Positions 43,858 to 52,252 of a stretch of DNA of 64,000 bases are shown in pieces. The stretch's first letter is position 1; every line of letters begins with the position of its first letter. This stretch comes from Chloroflexota bacterium. Its GTDB lineage: Bacteria; Chloroflexota; Anaerolineae; Anaerolineales; Villigracilaceae. The stretch is taken from assembly GCA_016191845.1 (NCBI GenBank), contig JACPVF010000007.1:434001-498000 (forward strand). The letters run 5' to 3'. The notes beneath the pieces were generated by a model. It was not told where the DNA came from. It did no database searches and saw only the letters and a program-made list of their open reading frames with translations. The translations under genes were made by a program, and so were the position numbers.

Positions 43858-43889
43858 AGGCAGGGGTAAGGATGACCTTACCCCTGCCT
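43858..43889 (+). promoter_or_regulatory. Intercistronic stem-loop after the binding-protein gene
   Basis: Perfect 14-bp stem AGGCAGGGGTAAGG / CCTTACCCCTGCCT with an ATGA loop and no T run. Such hairpins often protect the upstream receptor mRNA and lower expression of the permease genes downstream. Confidence 0.7.
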
Positions 43890-43913
43890 GCATCCCTACC
43901 TGCGAGGTGTTTT

Positions 43914-45038
43914 ATGGCAGTTGTTGCCCAAACCCCATCCCAAACTTCGGGAGCGAAGACCTCCCTCCGCAACAGCACCTTCTTGCGCGTCTCACGCTAC
44001 GTGGTCGTGCGCCTGTTGACCCTGTTTGCCACGGTGGTGGTCGGCGTGTACCTGACCATCATGATCGCCAACATGGGCGGCTATGTGGACCAGATCATGC
44101 GCAACGAGGTCCGCGATACGATCACCCAGCGGATCGCGTTGAATCCGTCCATGCAAAAGCTCGATCCGGCTGTCCGCAAACAACTGATCGAAGACACGAT
44201 CTCACAGGAGGAAAAGCGCCTCGGGTTGAATGTGCCCCTGGCCGTGCGGAATGCCCGCTACCTCAGCAACGCCCTGACCCTGAACCTGGGCCGCGCCATC
44301 AACATGACCAGCGACGCGGGCTCCAAACAGGTGCGTCTGATCATTCTGGAACGTCTACCCGCCACCCTGCTGCTGATGGGCTCCTCGCAGTTGTTCCTCT
44401 TCTTCGCCAGCATCTTCCTGGCTCTGGGACTTTCCCGCCGGTACGGCAATTTCTGGGACAAGCTGGTCGTGGCGCTCTCCCCTACCTCGGCTGTGCCCCC
44501 CTGGTTCTACGGGATCTTCCTGATCCTGATCTTCGCCGCAATCTTTCAAATCCTGCCCTTTGGCGGCATGGTCGATTCGCCGCCGCCGACCGGTACGCTG
44601 GCTTATTCGCTCAACCTGCTCAAGCACCTGATCCTACCCGCTTCCTCGCTGGTCATCAGTTCCTTCTTTCTGAGCATCTATAACTACCGCACCTTTTTCC
44701 TGATCTACTCCAGCGAAGACTACGTGGAAATGGCCAAGGCCAAGGGCCTGCCCGCACGCGACATCGAAAGCCGCTACATCCTGCGCCCAACCCTGCCCAA
44801 CATCATCACCAACTTCGCCCTGCTGATCATCACCCTGTGGACAGGCGCCACCATCACCGAGACGGTCTTCCTGTGGCCCGGGCTGGGACGCACGCTTTAT
44901 CGAGCCATCGGCCTGTACGACATCCCGATCATCGTCGGCTCGACCATCATCTACGCCTACCTGCTGGCCATGACCGTCTTCCTGCTCGATTTTGTGTACG
45001 CGCTGGTCGATCCACGCGTCAAGATCGGGGAGAACTGA
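43914..45038 (+). CDS. ABC transporter permease, OppB/DppB type
   Basis: A 374-residue inner-membrane permease. After a short cytoplasmic N-terminus comes the first helix (YVVVRLLTLFATVVVGVYLTIMI), a long extracytoplasmic loop (about 55-140) and the transport domain, with four or five more helices. The EAA-type coupling loop is YVEMAKAKGLPARDIESRYILRPTLPNI. GAGGT precedes the chosen ATG at 43914; a start at 43872 would lie inside the intercistronic hairpin. Second gene of the operon, 78 nt after the binding protein. Confidence 0.93.
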   Translation: MAVVAQTPSQTSGAKTSLRNSTFLRVSRYVVVRLLTLFATVVVGVYLTIMIANMGGYVDQIMRNEVRDTITQRIALNPSMQKLDPAVRKQLIEDTISQEEKRLGLNVPLAVRNARYLSNALTLNLGRAINMTSDAGSKQVRLIILERLPATLLLMGSSQLFLFFASIFLALGLSRRYGNFWDKLVVALSPTSAVPPWFYGIFLILIFAAIFQILPFGGMVDSPPPTGTLAYSLNLLKHLILPASSLVISSFFLSIYNYRTFFLIYSSEDYVEMAKAKGLPARDIESRYILRPTLPNIITNFALLIITLWTGATITETVFLWPGLGRTLYRAIGLYDIPIIVGSTIIYAYLLAMTVFLLDFVYALVDPRVKIGEN

Positions 45039-45048
45039 GGTGAACGCG

Positions 45049-46377
45049 ATGAAATCTTCCCTACAAAATTTATTGAAGTATCCCTCGGCGGTGCTGGGGA
45101 TGCTGGTGGTCCTGCTGCTGGTGGGCACCGCGATCTTCGCCATGGTCAAGATTCCCTATGCCGAGGCGATCCGCTTATGGCGCGGCGGCGAGGACGTTTG
45201 GTACCAGAACCCAAAATTCGCCCCCCCCGCCTGGATCAATAATTTTTCGAGCAAGAAATATGCCGAGTCCTTCTCGGTGCGCACCACCGACGGCAGCCTG
45301 GAGAAGACCGTCACGCCCGGCAAGGAAGGCACGGCCTCGATCAGCATCAACTATCCGCTCGACTTCCAATATGACTTTTACCCACAGGAGATGATCCTGT
45401 ACGTCACGTCGAAGTATCAGACCAAGCAGCCGTTCCTTTCCGTCGAACTGCTGACCCCTGACGGGCGCAAGATCCGCATCACCAACGCCAGCCTGGGCGA
45501 GAAACTGACCTATCGCTTTTCGCAGGATCAAAAGTTGATGACGCGTCTGCGCACCGAGGATGTCTTTCCCGTCCTGTTCTCGGACCCCAAGACCGGGCAG
45601 CCGCTCAAGGGTCAATACCAGCTTCAGATCAGCGGGACCACCTTCGAGCCTGGCTCCGATATCGACGTGGAATTCGTCTTCCACGGGCAGGTCTACGGAC
45701 TGGCAGGCACGGACCAGTCCCGCCGTGACCTGGTCGTGCCGCTGCTGTGGGGTGCGCCTGTGGCCCTGGCCTTCGGCCTGATCGCCTCGCTCGGCACCCT
45801 GGTGCTGACCATGGTCATCGCGGCGATCGGCACCTGGTACGGCGGCTGGCTCGACGAGTTGATCCAACGCATCACCGAGGTCAATCTGGTGCTGCCCTTC
45901 CTCTCGATCCTGATCATGATCGGCACGTTCTACTCGCGCAGCATCTGGGTCATCCTGGGCGCGACCATTTTGCTGAGCATCTTCACGGGTGCCATCAAGG
46001 GCTATCGCTCCATCTTCATGCAGGTCAAAGAGTCGATGTATATCGAGGCGGCCCAGGCGTATGGCGCCAGCAGTCCGCGCATCATCTTCTTTTATCTGAT
46101 CCCGCGCATGATTCCGCTGCTCATCCCTGGGCTGGTTTCCTCGGTGCCTTCGTTCGTCTTTCTGGAAGCCTCTCTGGCCGTGCTGGGGCTGGGTGACCCG
46201 GTCCTACCCACCTGGGGCAAGATCATCCAGGACGCACAGGCCAATGGCGCGTTGTACCGCGGCTACTATTACTGGATCCTTGAACCTGCCGTGCTGCTGA
46301 TGATCACCGGTCTGGGCTTTGCCATGCTCGGCTTCGCCCTGGACCGCGTATTCAACCCGAGATTGAGGGACGTATGA
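45049..46377 (+). CDS. ABC transporter permease, OppC type with a large extracytoplasmic insertion
   Basis: A 442-residue permease. Helix 1 (YPSAVLGMLVVLLLVGTAIFAMV) is followed by an insertion of about 170 residues (roughly 45-215) that is predicted to be extracytoplasmic and beta-rich (FQYDFYPQEMILYVTSKYQ, YQLQISGTTFEPGSDIDVEFVFHG). The normal permease core resumes at PLLWGAPVALAFGLIASLGTLVL, with the EAA loop SMYIEAAQAYGASSPRIIFFYLIPRMIPL. Ordinary OppC proteins are near 300 residues. GAGGTGA precedes the ATG; a GTG 9 nt upstream is possible. Its stop overlaps the next start (ATGA). Confidence 0.92.
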   Translation: MKSSLQNLLKYPSAVLGMLVVLLLVGTAIFAMVKIPYAEAIRLWRGGEDVWYQNPKFAPPAWINNFSSKKYAESFSVRTTDGSLEKTVTPGKEGTASISINYPLDFQYDFYPQEMILYVTSKYQTKQPFLSVELLTPDGRKIRITNASLGEKLTYRFSQDQKLMTRLRTEDVFPVLFSDPKTGQPLKGQYQLQISGTTFEPGSDIDVEFVFHGQVYGLAGTDQSRRDLVVPLLWGAPVALAFGLIASLGTLVLTMVIAAIGTWYGGWLDELIQRITEVNLVLPFLSILIMIGTFYSRSIWVILGATILLSIFTGAIKGYRSIFMQVKESMYIEAAQAYGASSPRIIFFYLIPRMIPLLIPGLVSSVPSFVFLEASLAVLGLGDPVLPTWGKIIQDAQANGALYRGYYYWILEPAVLLMITGLGFAMLGFALDRVFNPRLRDV

Positions 46378-47339
46378 ACCCAACACCGACCAAACAACTC
46401 CTGCACGTCGAAGATCTGGTGCTGCACTTTCGGACCGGCCACGGCACTGTCCAGGCCGTGGATGGCGTGGACTTCGACCTGGACGCCCACCGCGCCGTGG
46501 TCATCCTGGGCGAGTCGGGCTGCGGAAAAAGTTCCCTGGCCAAGGCCATGCTGAGGCTCCTGCCACGCAATGTGGAAAGCTACTCGGGCAAGGTCTTCAT
46601 GCAAGGCGTGGACGTGATGGCGCTGACCGAGGAGGAGTTCCGCCACAACGTGCGATGGGCGGCGATGTCGCTCGTGCCGCAGGCCGCCATGAACGCACTC
46701 AACCCGGTGTTGCGCGTGGGCGAACAGGTGGCCGAACCTGCCATGGTCCACCTCGGCGCGAAAAAGGCCGAGGCGCTCGACCTGGCAAAGCGCATGTTCC
46801 AGCACGTGGGCGTCCCCGAGGATTTTCTCAACCGTTATCCATTCGAACTGAGCGGCGGGATGCGCCAGCGCGTGGCTCTGGCGATGGCGCTGGTCACCTC
46901 GCCGGCGCTGATCGTGCTCGACGAGCCGACCTCCGCCCTCGACCTGCTGACCCAGGCCAACATCATGAACGTGCTCAAGCGCATCAAACATGAGTTGGGC
47001 ACCAGTTTCATCCTCATCACGCACGACATCGCCACCTCCAGCGAACTGGCCGACGAGGTCGCCATCATGTACGCGGGCCAGATCGTGGAAGTGGGGGGCG
47101 CCAAGGATTTCTTCCCCGCGCCGCTGCATCCCTACTCACAGATGTTGATGGCCAGCGTCCCGCACCTGCGCAGTGAATCCGACCCGATGTTCATCACCGG
47201 TCAACCGCCCAGCCTGATCGACCTGCCCAAGGGCTGCCGCTTTGCCGCACGCTGCCCCTTCCGCATGGAAAAATGTTCCGAGGAACCGCCCGTCGTGACC
47301 CAGGGCAACCGCAAGGTCAAATGCTGGCTGCACGCCTGA
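46374..47339 (+). CDS. ABC transporter ATPase, OppD/DppD type
   Basis: A 321-residue ATP-binding subunit. Walker A is GESGCGKSSL, the signature is LSGGMRQRV, Walker B is LIVLDEPTSALD and the switch His is in LITHDIA. The C-terminal oligo_HPY region has GCRFAARCPFRMEKC, as in transporters for oligopeptides, nickel and some sugars. The ATG overlaps the OppC-type stop codon (ATGA). It should pair with the second ATPase as a heterodimer below the two permeases. Confidence 0.95.
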   Translation: MNPTPTKQLLHVEDLVLHFRTGHGTVQAVDGVDFDLDAHRAVVILGESGCGKSSLAKAMLRLLPRNVESYSGKVFMQGVDVMALTEEEFRHNVRWAAMSLVPQAAMNALNPVLRVGEQVAEPAMVHLGAKKAEALDLAKRMFQHVGVPEDFLNRYPFELSGGMRQRVALAMALVTSPALIVLDEPTSALDLLTQANIMNVLKRIKHELGTSFILITHDIATSSELADEVAIMYAGQIVEVGGAKDFFPAPLHPYSQMLMASVPHLRSESDPMFITGQPPSLIDLPKGCRFAARCPFRMEKCSEEPPVVTQGNRKVKCWLHA

Positions 47340-47348
47340 GGAGTGAAC

Positions 47349-48389
47349 ATGGTTGCCGAAATCAAACAAACCAGGATCAAAGAAATGAAGATCGAACTCG
47401 CTCCCCTGCTCTCCATCCGCGACCTGCACGTCTGGTACGAACTGCGCCGCCTAGGATTCGGCCACGCAGGCTACGTCAAAGCTGTGGACGGCGTCAGCTT
47501 CGACCTGGCGCCCGGTGAAACGGTGGCCGTCGTCGGCGAGAGCGGTTGCGGCAAATCCAGCCTGATGAAGACCATCCTCGGGTTGAATGTCCCCACCAGC
47601 GGCGAGGTCGTCTTTGATGGCAGGAATCTGTCCGAACTCAAAGGCTCCGACCTGCGCGACTATCGTTTCCAGGTCGGCTACGTCCAGCAGGACCCGTACG
47701 GCGCGCTGCCGCCCTTCATGAGCATCCAGAAGATTTTGGAGGAGCCGCTCATCATAAGCGGCATGAAGGACAAAGACGCGCGGCTGGAGCGCATCCGCAA
47801 GGTGATGAGCGAGGTGAAGCTTTATCCAGCCGACGACTTCCTCCCCAAATTTCCGCACATGCTCAGCGGCGGACAGCAGCAACGCGTGGTCATCGCCCGC
47901 GCCATGCTGCGCGCCCCCAAGCTGATCGTGGCCGATGAGCCGGTCTCGATGCTGGACGCCTCGGTGCGCGTGGAGATCCTCAAGCTGATGCATGCCCTGC
48001 AAGCCGAACACAACCTGTCGGTCATCTATATCACACACGATCTCTCGACCGTGAAGTATTTCTCGGCGCGCATCTTCGTGATGTATGCAGGCAACCTGGT
48101 CGAGAAAGCTGAGACGCGCCGTCTGCTGGAGAATCCACTGCACCCCTACACGTTGGCGCTGTTGGCCGCCACCTCCGACCCCGACGCGCGCAACGCCGAG
48201 TCTTTCAAGGAAGTACCGCCCGGCGAACCGCCCAGCCTGGTCAACCCGCCCAGGGGCTGCCGCTTCCATCCGCGCTGCGCCCGTGCCATCGCCGGTCTAT
48301 GTGACCAGCAGGAACCGCCCGACTTCGAACCCGAGCCGCGTCATTTTGTAGCCTGTTGGCTGTATCGGCCCGAGGAACAGGAACAGTGA
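47349..48389 (+). CDS. ABC transporter ATPase, OppF/DppF type
   Basis: A 346-residue ATP-binding subunit. The N-terminal segment IRDLHVWYELRRLGFGHAGYVKAVDGVSF is typical of OppF proteins, which act when the substrate path includes an extra loop before the first strand. Walker A is GESGCGKSSL, the signature LSGGQQQRV, and the Walker B region reads LIVADEPVSMLD, the common OppF variant. The C-terminal oligo_HPY region has GCRFHPRCARAIAGLC. GAGGAG lies 6 nt before the ATG. Fifth gene of the importer counting the receptor. Confidence 0.95.
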   Translation: MVAEIKQTRIKEMKIELAPLLSIRDLHVWYELRRLGFGHAGYVKAVDGVSFDLAPGETVAVVGESGCGKSSLMKTILGLNVPTSGEVVFDGRNLSELKGSDLRDYRFQVGYVQQDPYGALPPFMSIQKILEEPLIISGMKDKDARLERIRKVMSEVKLYPADDFLPKFPHMLSGGQQQRVVIARAMLRAPKLIVADEPVSMLDASVRVEILKLMHALQAEHNLSVIYITHDLSTVKYFSARIFVMYAGNLVEKAETRRLLENPLHPYTLALLAATSDPDARNAESFKEVPPGEPPSLVNPPRGCRFHPRCARAIAGLCDQQEPPDFEPEPRHFVACWLYRPEEQEQ

Positions 48390-48399
48390 GGAGGTCCAG

Positions 48400-48621
48400 A
48401 TGATGATGAAACCGTTGCACATGCTCGTCCTGAGCGGAATCCTGCAAGTCACGGGCTGCGCCATCCCGTTCCTGATCCTGATCCACAAGCTCGAGTCGAC
48501 TTTCTTCCTTAACTTCCTTGCCTGGGGCTTGATGGTCACGGGCATGTTCATTGGTGTGATCGGCCTGGCCAGTCACGCCCGCCTGGAGCACAAGAAAAGG
48601 GGCACAGTAGATCGCAATTAG
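48400..48621 (+). CDS. Small membrane protein at the end of the importer operon
   Basis: A 73-residue protein with two membrane helices (MLVLSGILQVTGCAIPFLILI and FLAWGLMVTGMFIGVIGLA) joined by a short loop, ending in a basic tail (RLEHKKRGTVDRN). A perfect AGGAGG lies 5 nt before the ATG, and the gene starts 10 nt after the OppF-type stop, so it belongs to the operon. No family is recognised; an accessory or regulatory subunit of the transporter is possible. A strong terminator follows at once. Confidence 0.75.
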   Translation: MMMKPLHMLVLSGILQVTGCAIPFLILIHKLESTFFLNFLAWGLMVTGMFIGVIGLASHARLEHKKRGTVDRN

Positions 48622-48658
48622 AAAAAAGGGCTCCCGTTATTTCTGGGAGCCCTTTTTT
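48622..48658. terminator. Bidirectional terminator of the importer operon and the TPR gene
   Basis: 14-bp stem AAAAAAGGGCTCCC / GGGAGCCCTTTTTT with a 9-nt loop, serving both converging genes. Confidence 0.93.
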
Positions 48659-48669
48659 CTTGGCATACG

Positions 48670-50892
48670 TTATTTTAGTTGCTGAAGATATTGCTCGGCT
48701 AATTGTTTTTCGTCCATCATGTAACCGCGCTCCCAGTATAAATCCAAGAACGTCTCGAATTCTCTGACTGCTTCAGCCTTCATTCCACTATCTTTATAAC
48801 ACAATCCCAGGACATAATGGACACGGTCATACTTCGGCATGAATTTCAAACTGGTCTGCGCTGCTTCGATTGCCTCAGCGGTTTTACCTTGAGCCTGATA
48901 AGCGAATGCCAATTCGACATACGCCTGTCCATCGTATGGATCAAGCGCAATAGCCTGCTCGGCGTCCCTGGCAGCTTGAGCATACAATCCCATATCGTAG
49001 TGCACGGAGCTTAGTTCGCTTAATAAGGACCCTTCCTCAGGCTCATCCTTGAGCCCATCCAGGAGAAGCGCCTCAGCACTTTTGTAATCGCCTGTATTTT
49101 GTGCCAAGTTACTTCTGGCTTCGATCACATCCGATGAGCGAGCGCCCAATCTTTCTGCCTCTGCAATAGCCTTTAAGGCCCGGTCATATTTCTCCTGGGC
49201 CGAATACACGCGTGCAAGGATGAAGTAATCTGACGGCTCATTCCCCAACTTAACAGCCTGGAGTGCATATCCTTCAGCCTTTTGAAAATCGTGGATTTGC
49301 AGATAGTACCCAGCCAGGTATATGCTGGCCTGCTCGTCATTCCCTGCATATTGGACAGCCATCTGGAGCTCAGATTGGCTCTTTTCCACTCTGTCGTTTT
49401 CATAATATAAGATGGCCAACATGGCATGCGGCATTGCCCAAGCTGGCTGGGAGGCGGCAACAACTTCAAAGTGGTCGATGGCCGTCTGACTTTCGCCAAC
49501 GCCCACCTGCAAAAATCCCATGATCAAATTTCCGCCCAGGCTTTTTGGATCAATCTGCATGGCTTTGCTCAAGTCAGCCTGCGCCCGGTCATAATCCTTC
49601 AGTGCCATCGCCCCCACCGCGTGATCTGAAAGGGTCATTACCGAATCTGGCCAGAGATTAATCGCCTGGTCGAGTTTTTGCATGGAAGTCACATAGTCAT
49701 AACGATTACCCAAATCCATGCCTTCTGCAACCAGGGCCCATACATGTTCCACGTTGACGGCCTTGCCAGGAAACAACAGGACAAAAACCAGTAAAGGCAC
49801 AGCTGACATTACAGCCAGGCTGCCCCAAGAGGCCAGCGCCGAATTTTCCTCCCGGTTCTCCACTACGCTGCGGACCTGATCCAAACGCCCCTGCCAGCGG
49901 GTTACATCGAGGCCCTTGTAAATGCCGGCATATGCACCAATTCCCAGCCCGGCCAGGATAAGCGTAAGGTGGATAATGCCATACAGGTTCGAATAGCCAA
50001 AATTATTGACAATCGAAAAATATGCCCCGGAGGTAAGGATGCTGCGCAAATAAAAAATGCCATCCTTCGACGAAAAGGCGAACGCCTGCGTCACCTGCCC
50101 GATATTCCTCAAAATGAACTCGGTCTCTATGATGTTGTAGATGAAAGTAAACGCTGCTACAACAGCCAAAACGATTGCCAGCGTCTGATAAGGCTGACGG
50201 TTCTTCGTTAAATGGGCGCCGACCAGGGACTGAAGGATCAAGGCTCCCAGGAACATCAGCAGGACCAACGGAGCCCAACTGAGGATATCCAGAAAGATCG
50301 AAGAGACGGAAGTATATACAGGCTGCAAAAAAGTAGTGATGATTGTATCGAATACGCCTGTTAGAACACCCATCACAACAGCCAAAAAGAGAACGACGAA
50401 CACGCCCCAAGCCTGCCATAGGAAGCCGGGCGAGTCGAGTTTGACCAGGGAACGGTGCGTCTGATACAGGGTTGTCAACCTGCGGCGTACCTCGGGATCA
50501 TCTTCAAAGCGCAGGCTTTCCTCCAGACAGCGGATCGCGCCCGCGGTATCGCCGTCCGCAAGCTTCTTGTCTGCCACCTCCAGCAATAACTCAAAGTTCC
50601 CATGCCGGCTGATGAGGCCGCCACGCGCCAACTTGAGCAGAGTCATCGGAGTCCAGACCAGCCCAAACGGGATGCCGATCCACCCGAATATGGCGGTAAT
50701 CACGCTGGCCAACAGGTGATATTGGCGGCGGTGTTTACGGCAGTAGATGCCTGAAAAAGCACGCTGGAACGTCATCACGACGACGCTGAATACGTAGGGA
50801 AAGGTGACAGCTCGAAGGGTTTCATTCTGAGCCTTGCACACCTGGCAAACTGGTGCAAATCGAGGGGCAGCGGTTTGGGGTTGGATATCCAT
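48670..50892 (-). CDS. Membrane protein with C-terminal TPR repeats
   Basis: A 740-residue protein. Near the N-terminus VCQVCKAQ and YCRKH form a Cys/His cluster that could bind zinc (about residues 15-60). Several membrane helices follow (ITAIFGWIGIPFGLVW, WGVFVVLFLAVVMGVLTGVF, ILVLLMFLGALILQSLVG, YGIIHLTLILAGLGIGAYAG, SLAVMSAVPLLVFVLLFPG). From about residue 395 there are nine or so tetratricopeptide repeats (for example AVGAMALKDYDRAQADLSKAM and LAFAYQAQGKTAEAIEAAQ). Such repeats bind other proteins; the partner is unknown. The start at 50892 follows GGAGGAAG. It is divergent from tmRNA. Confidence 0.85.
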   Translation of the reverse strand: MDIQPQTAAPRFAPVCQVCKAQNETLRAVTFPYVFSVVVMTFQRAFSGIYCRKHRRQYHLLASVITAIFGWIGIPFGLVWTPMTLLKLARGGLISRHGNFELLLEVADKKLADGDTAGAIRCLEESLRFEDDPEVRRRLTTLYQTHRSLVKLDSPGFLWQAWGVFVVLFLAVVMGVLTGVFDTIITTFLQPVYTSVSSIFLDILSWAPLVLLMFLGALILQSLVGAHLTKNRQPYQTLAIVLAVVAAFTFIYNIIETEFILRNIGQVTQAFAFSSKDGIFYLRSILTSGAYFSIVNNFGYSNLYGIIHLTLILAGLGIGAYAGIYKGLDVTRWQGRLDQVRSVVENREENSALASWGSLAVMSAVPLLVFVLLFPGKAVNVEHVWALVAEGMDLGNRYDYVTSMQKLDQAINLWPDSVMTLSDHAVGAMALKDYDRAQADLSKAMQIDPKSLGGNLIMGFLQVGVGESQTAIDHFEVVAASQPAWAMPHAMLAILYYENDRVEKSQSELQMAVQYAGNDEQASIYLAGYYLQIHDFQKAEGYALQAVKLGNEPSDYFILARVYSAQEKYDRALKAIAEAERLGARSSDVIEARSNLAQNTGDYKSAEALLLDGLKDEPEEGSLLSELSSVHYDMGLYAQAARDAEQAIALDPYDGQAYVELAFAYQAQGKTAEAIEAAQTSLKFMPKYDRVHYVLGLCYKDSGMKAEAVREFETFLDLYWERGYMMDEKQLAEQYLQQLK

Positions 50893-50962
50893 GACTTCCT
50901 CCACTATTAGAATAACATGAGAAGCATTATATCAAAGGCAGGACCTGTCCAAACCGGCATGA

Positions 50963-50968
50963 TATAAT
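50963..50968 (+). promoter_or_regulatory. -10 hexamer of the tmRNA gene
   Basis: TATAAT, 31 nt before the tmRNA 5' end; no good -35 is seen. Confidence 0.5.
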
Positions 50969-50999
50969 CAATTTTGTAAGGGACGTTCCCTCCTGTTAT

Positions 51000-51380
51000 G
51001 GGGATGACAGGCTTCGACGGGAGAGGCTGGTCCCGGAATGCGAGCCGAGAGCGCACCGAACTCGATAACTCAGTGCAACCATTAAGTGCCAATCGCACTT
51101 CCTATGCTGCTATGCCCCTCGCCGCCTAAGGTGAGACCATAACAGTACAGTCTCCTAGATGAGACTGCGTCCGCCGGCCCCGTTCTCCACCCGGTGACGG
51201 ATCGGGCGACACAATGATGGAGCGCTGCGCATGACGCTGCTAAATGCGCCTAAGACCAGCAGATGGCTGTCGGGTTACCTGCCCGCCGAGATCCCGACAG
51301 TGACAAAATTCGGCAGGCTACGCTCGTAGAGTTCCGAGGGTCGATTCTTTCGGACCCGGGTTCAATTCCCGGCATCTCCA
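51000..51380 (+). ncRNA. ssrA: tmRNA
   Basis: Transfer-messenger RNA of about 381 nt for rescue of stalled ribosomes. The 5' end GGGGATG-ACAGGCTTCGAC and the 3' end GGTTCAATTCCCGG-CATCTCC-A pair as a tRNA-like acceptor (one G-U pair); CCA is not encoded. The tag frame runs 51088-51129 (GCC...TAA) and encodes ANRTSYAAMPLAA, ending in the LAA degron read by ClpXP-type proteases. Pseudoknot-like G/C-rich arms follow the tag. A hairpin terminator lies 8 nt downstream. Confidence 0.96.
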
Positions 51381-51387
51381 CCTTCGC

Positions 51388-51413
51388 TTGCCCGACAGGT
51401 TTCTGTCGGGCAA
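51388..51413 (+). terminator. Hairpin after tmRNA
   Basis: Perfect 11-bp stem TTGCCCGACAG / CTGTCGGGCAA with a GTTT loop. No T run follows, so it may also act as a 3' end stabiliser. Confidence 0.7.
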
Positions 51414-51431
51414 TGCCGTTAAAATACTCCC

Positions 51432-52178
51432 ATGAAAAAAATTCTCATCCTTGGATGCCTGCTCCTGACTGCCGCCTGCCAGCCGTCGACTCCCACCCTC
51501 GCACCTGAATCCACGCCGACGGCCACGCTCCTTCCCCCGACCGCAACGGCCTCCGTCACCCCCGAGCCGACTCTCACCCCCAGCCCGATCCCGCCCACAC
51601 CCCTGCCGCGTTTCTTCCGCGAGGAGTTCGACGGTGTCTTCCCATCCTGGTCGCTGCTGCAAAGCAACGGGGACTCTCCGCAGGTGACCGTAGGGAACGG
51701 TACACTGACCTTCACGCTGGCTGCGCCCTACTCGTGGAGCTACGTCATCCTCGGCGCGGAGGAATACACCGACGCGCACATCACCGCCAGTTTCGACAGC
51801 CGCTCGGCGAGCCCGTCTGCGCTGGGCGTGGTCTGCCGCTACAGCGAAGCCAACGGCTGGTACGAGTTCAACATCTCCGAAGATGGGACGTACAATGTGC
51901 TGTTCGGTCAATGGCTGGCAGCCGGTGTGGCCGACTATCAGCCCATCGCCTCGGATTTTTCCGAATACATCCGCCCGAACGGCGAGGCCAATGAGGTCGG
52001 CATGGACTGTCAGGACAACACGCTCTGGCTGTATCTCAACGGCAAACTCTTCCGCAAGATCGACGTGACTCGCTTCGGGCTGACCGGCGGCCGGCTGGGA
52101 CTCTCGATGGCCTCGTTCGAGAATGCGCCCGTGGTGGCGGGGTTCGAGTGGGTGCAGGTAGGACAATCAGGTGAGTAA
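51432..52178 (+). CDS. Lipoprotein with a lectin-like (DUF1080/LamG-type) domain
   Basis: A 248-residue lipoprotein. The signal LILGCLLLTAAC gives lipidated Cys16, followed by a long Thr/Pro linker to about residue 58. The rest resembles the concanavalin-like beta-sandwich of DUF1080/laminin-G proteins: FREEFDGVFPSWSL, GVVCRYSEANGWYEFNIS and VGMDCQDNTLWLYLNGKLF. These folds often bind carbohydrate. TAAAAT lies exactly 6 nt before the ATG with no ribosome site, so the transcript is probably leaderless. It is a paralogue of the next gene. Confidence 0.8.
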   Translation: MKKILILGCLLLTAACQPSTPTLAPESTPTATLLPPTATASVTPEPTLTPSPIPPTPLPRFFREEFDGVFPSWSLLQSNGDSPQVTVGNGTLTFTLAAPYSWSYVILGAEEYTDAHITASFDSRSASPSALGVVCRYSEANGWYEFNISEDGTYNVLFGQWLAAGVADYQPIASDFSEYIRPNGEANEVGMDCQDNTLWLYLNGKLFRKIDVTRFGLTGGRLGLSMASFENAPVVAGFEWVQVGQSGE

Positions 52179-52185
52179 GCAACCG

Positions 52186-52213
52186 TTGTATTAACGGTGA
52201 TTGTCACTATAAT
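52186..52213 (+). promoter_or_regulatory. Promoter of the second lectin-like lipoprotein gene
   Basis: TTGTAT at 52186-52191, 16-nt spacer, TATAAT at 52208-52213; GGAGG follows before the GTG start at 52253. Confidence 0.65.
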
Positions 52214-52252
52214 GATTTTGTCGTACTGTTTTTTTATCTTTCGGAGGAAAAA

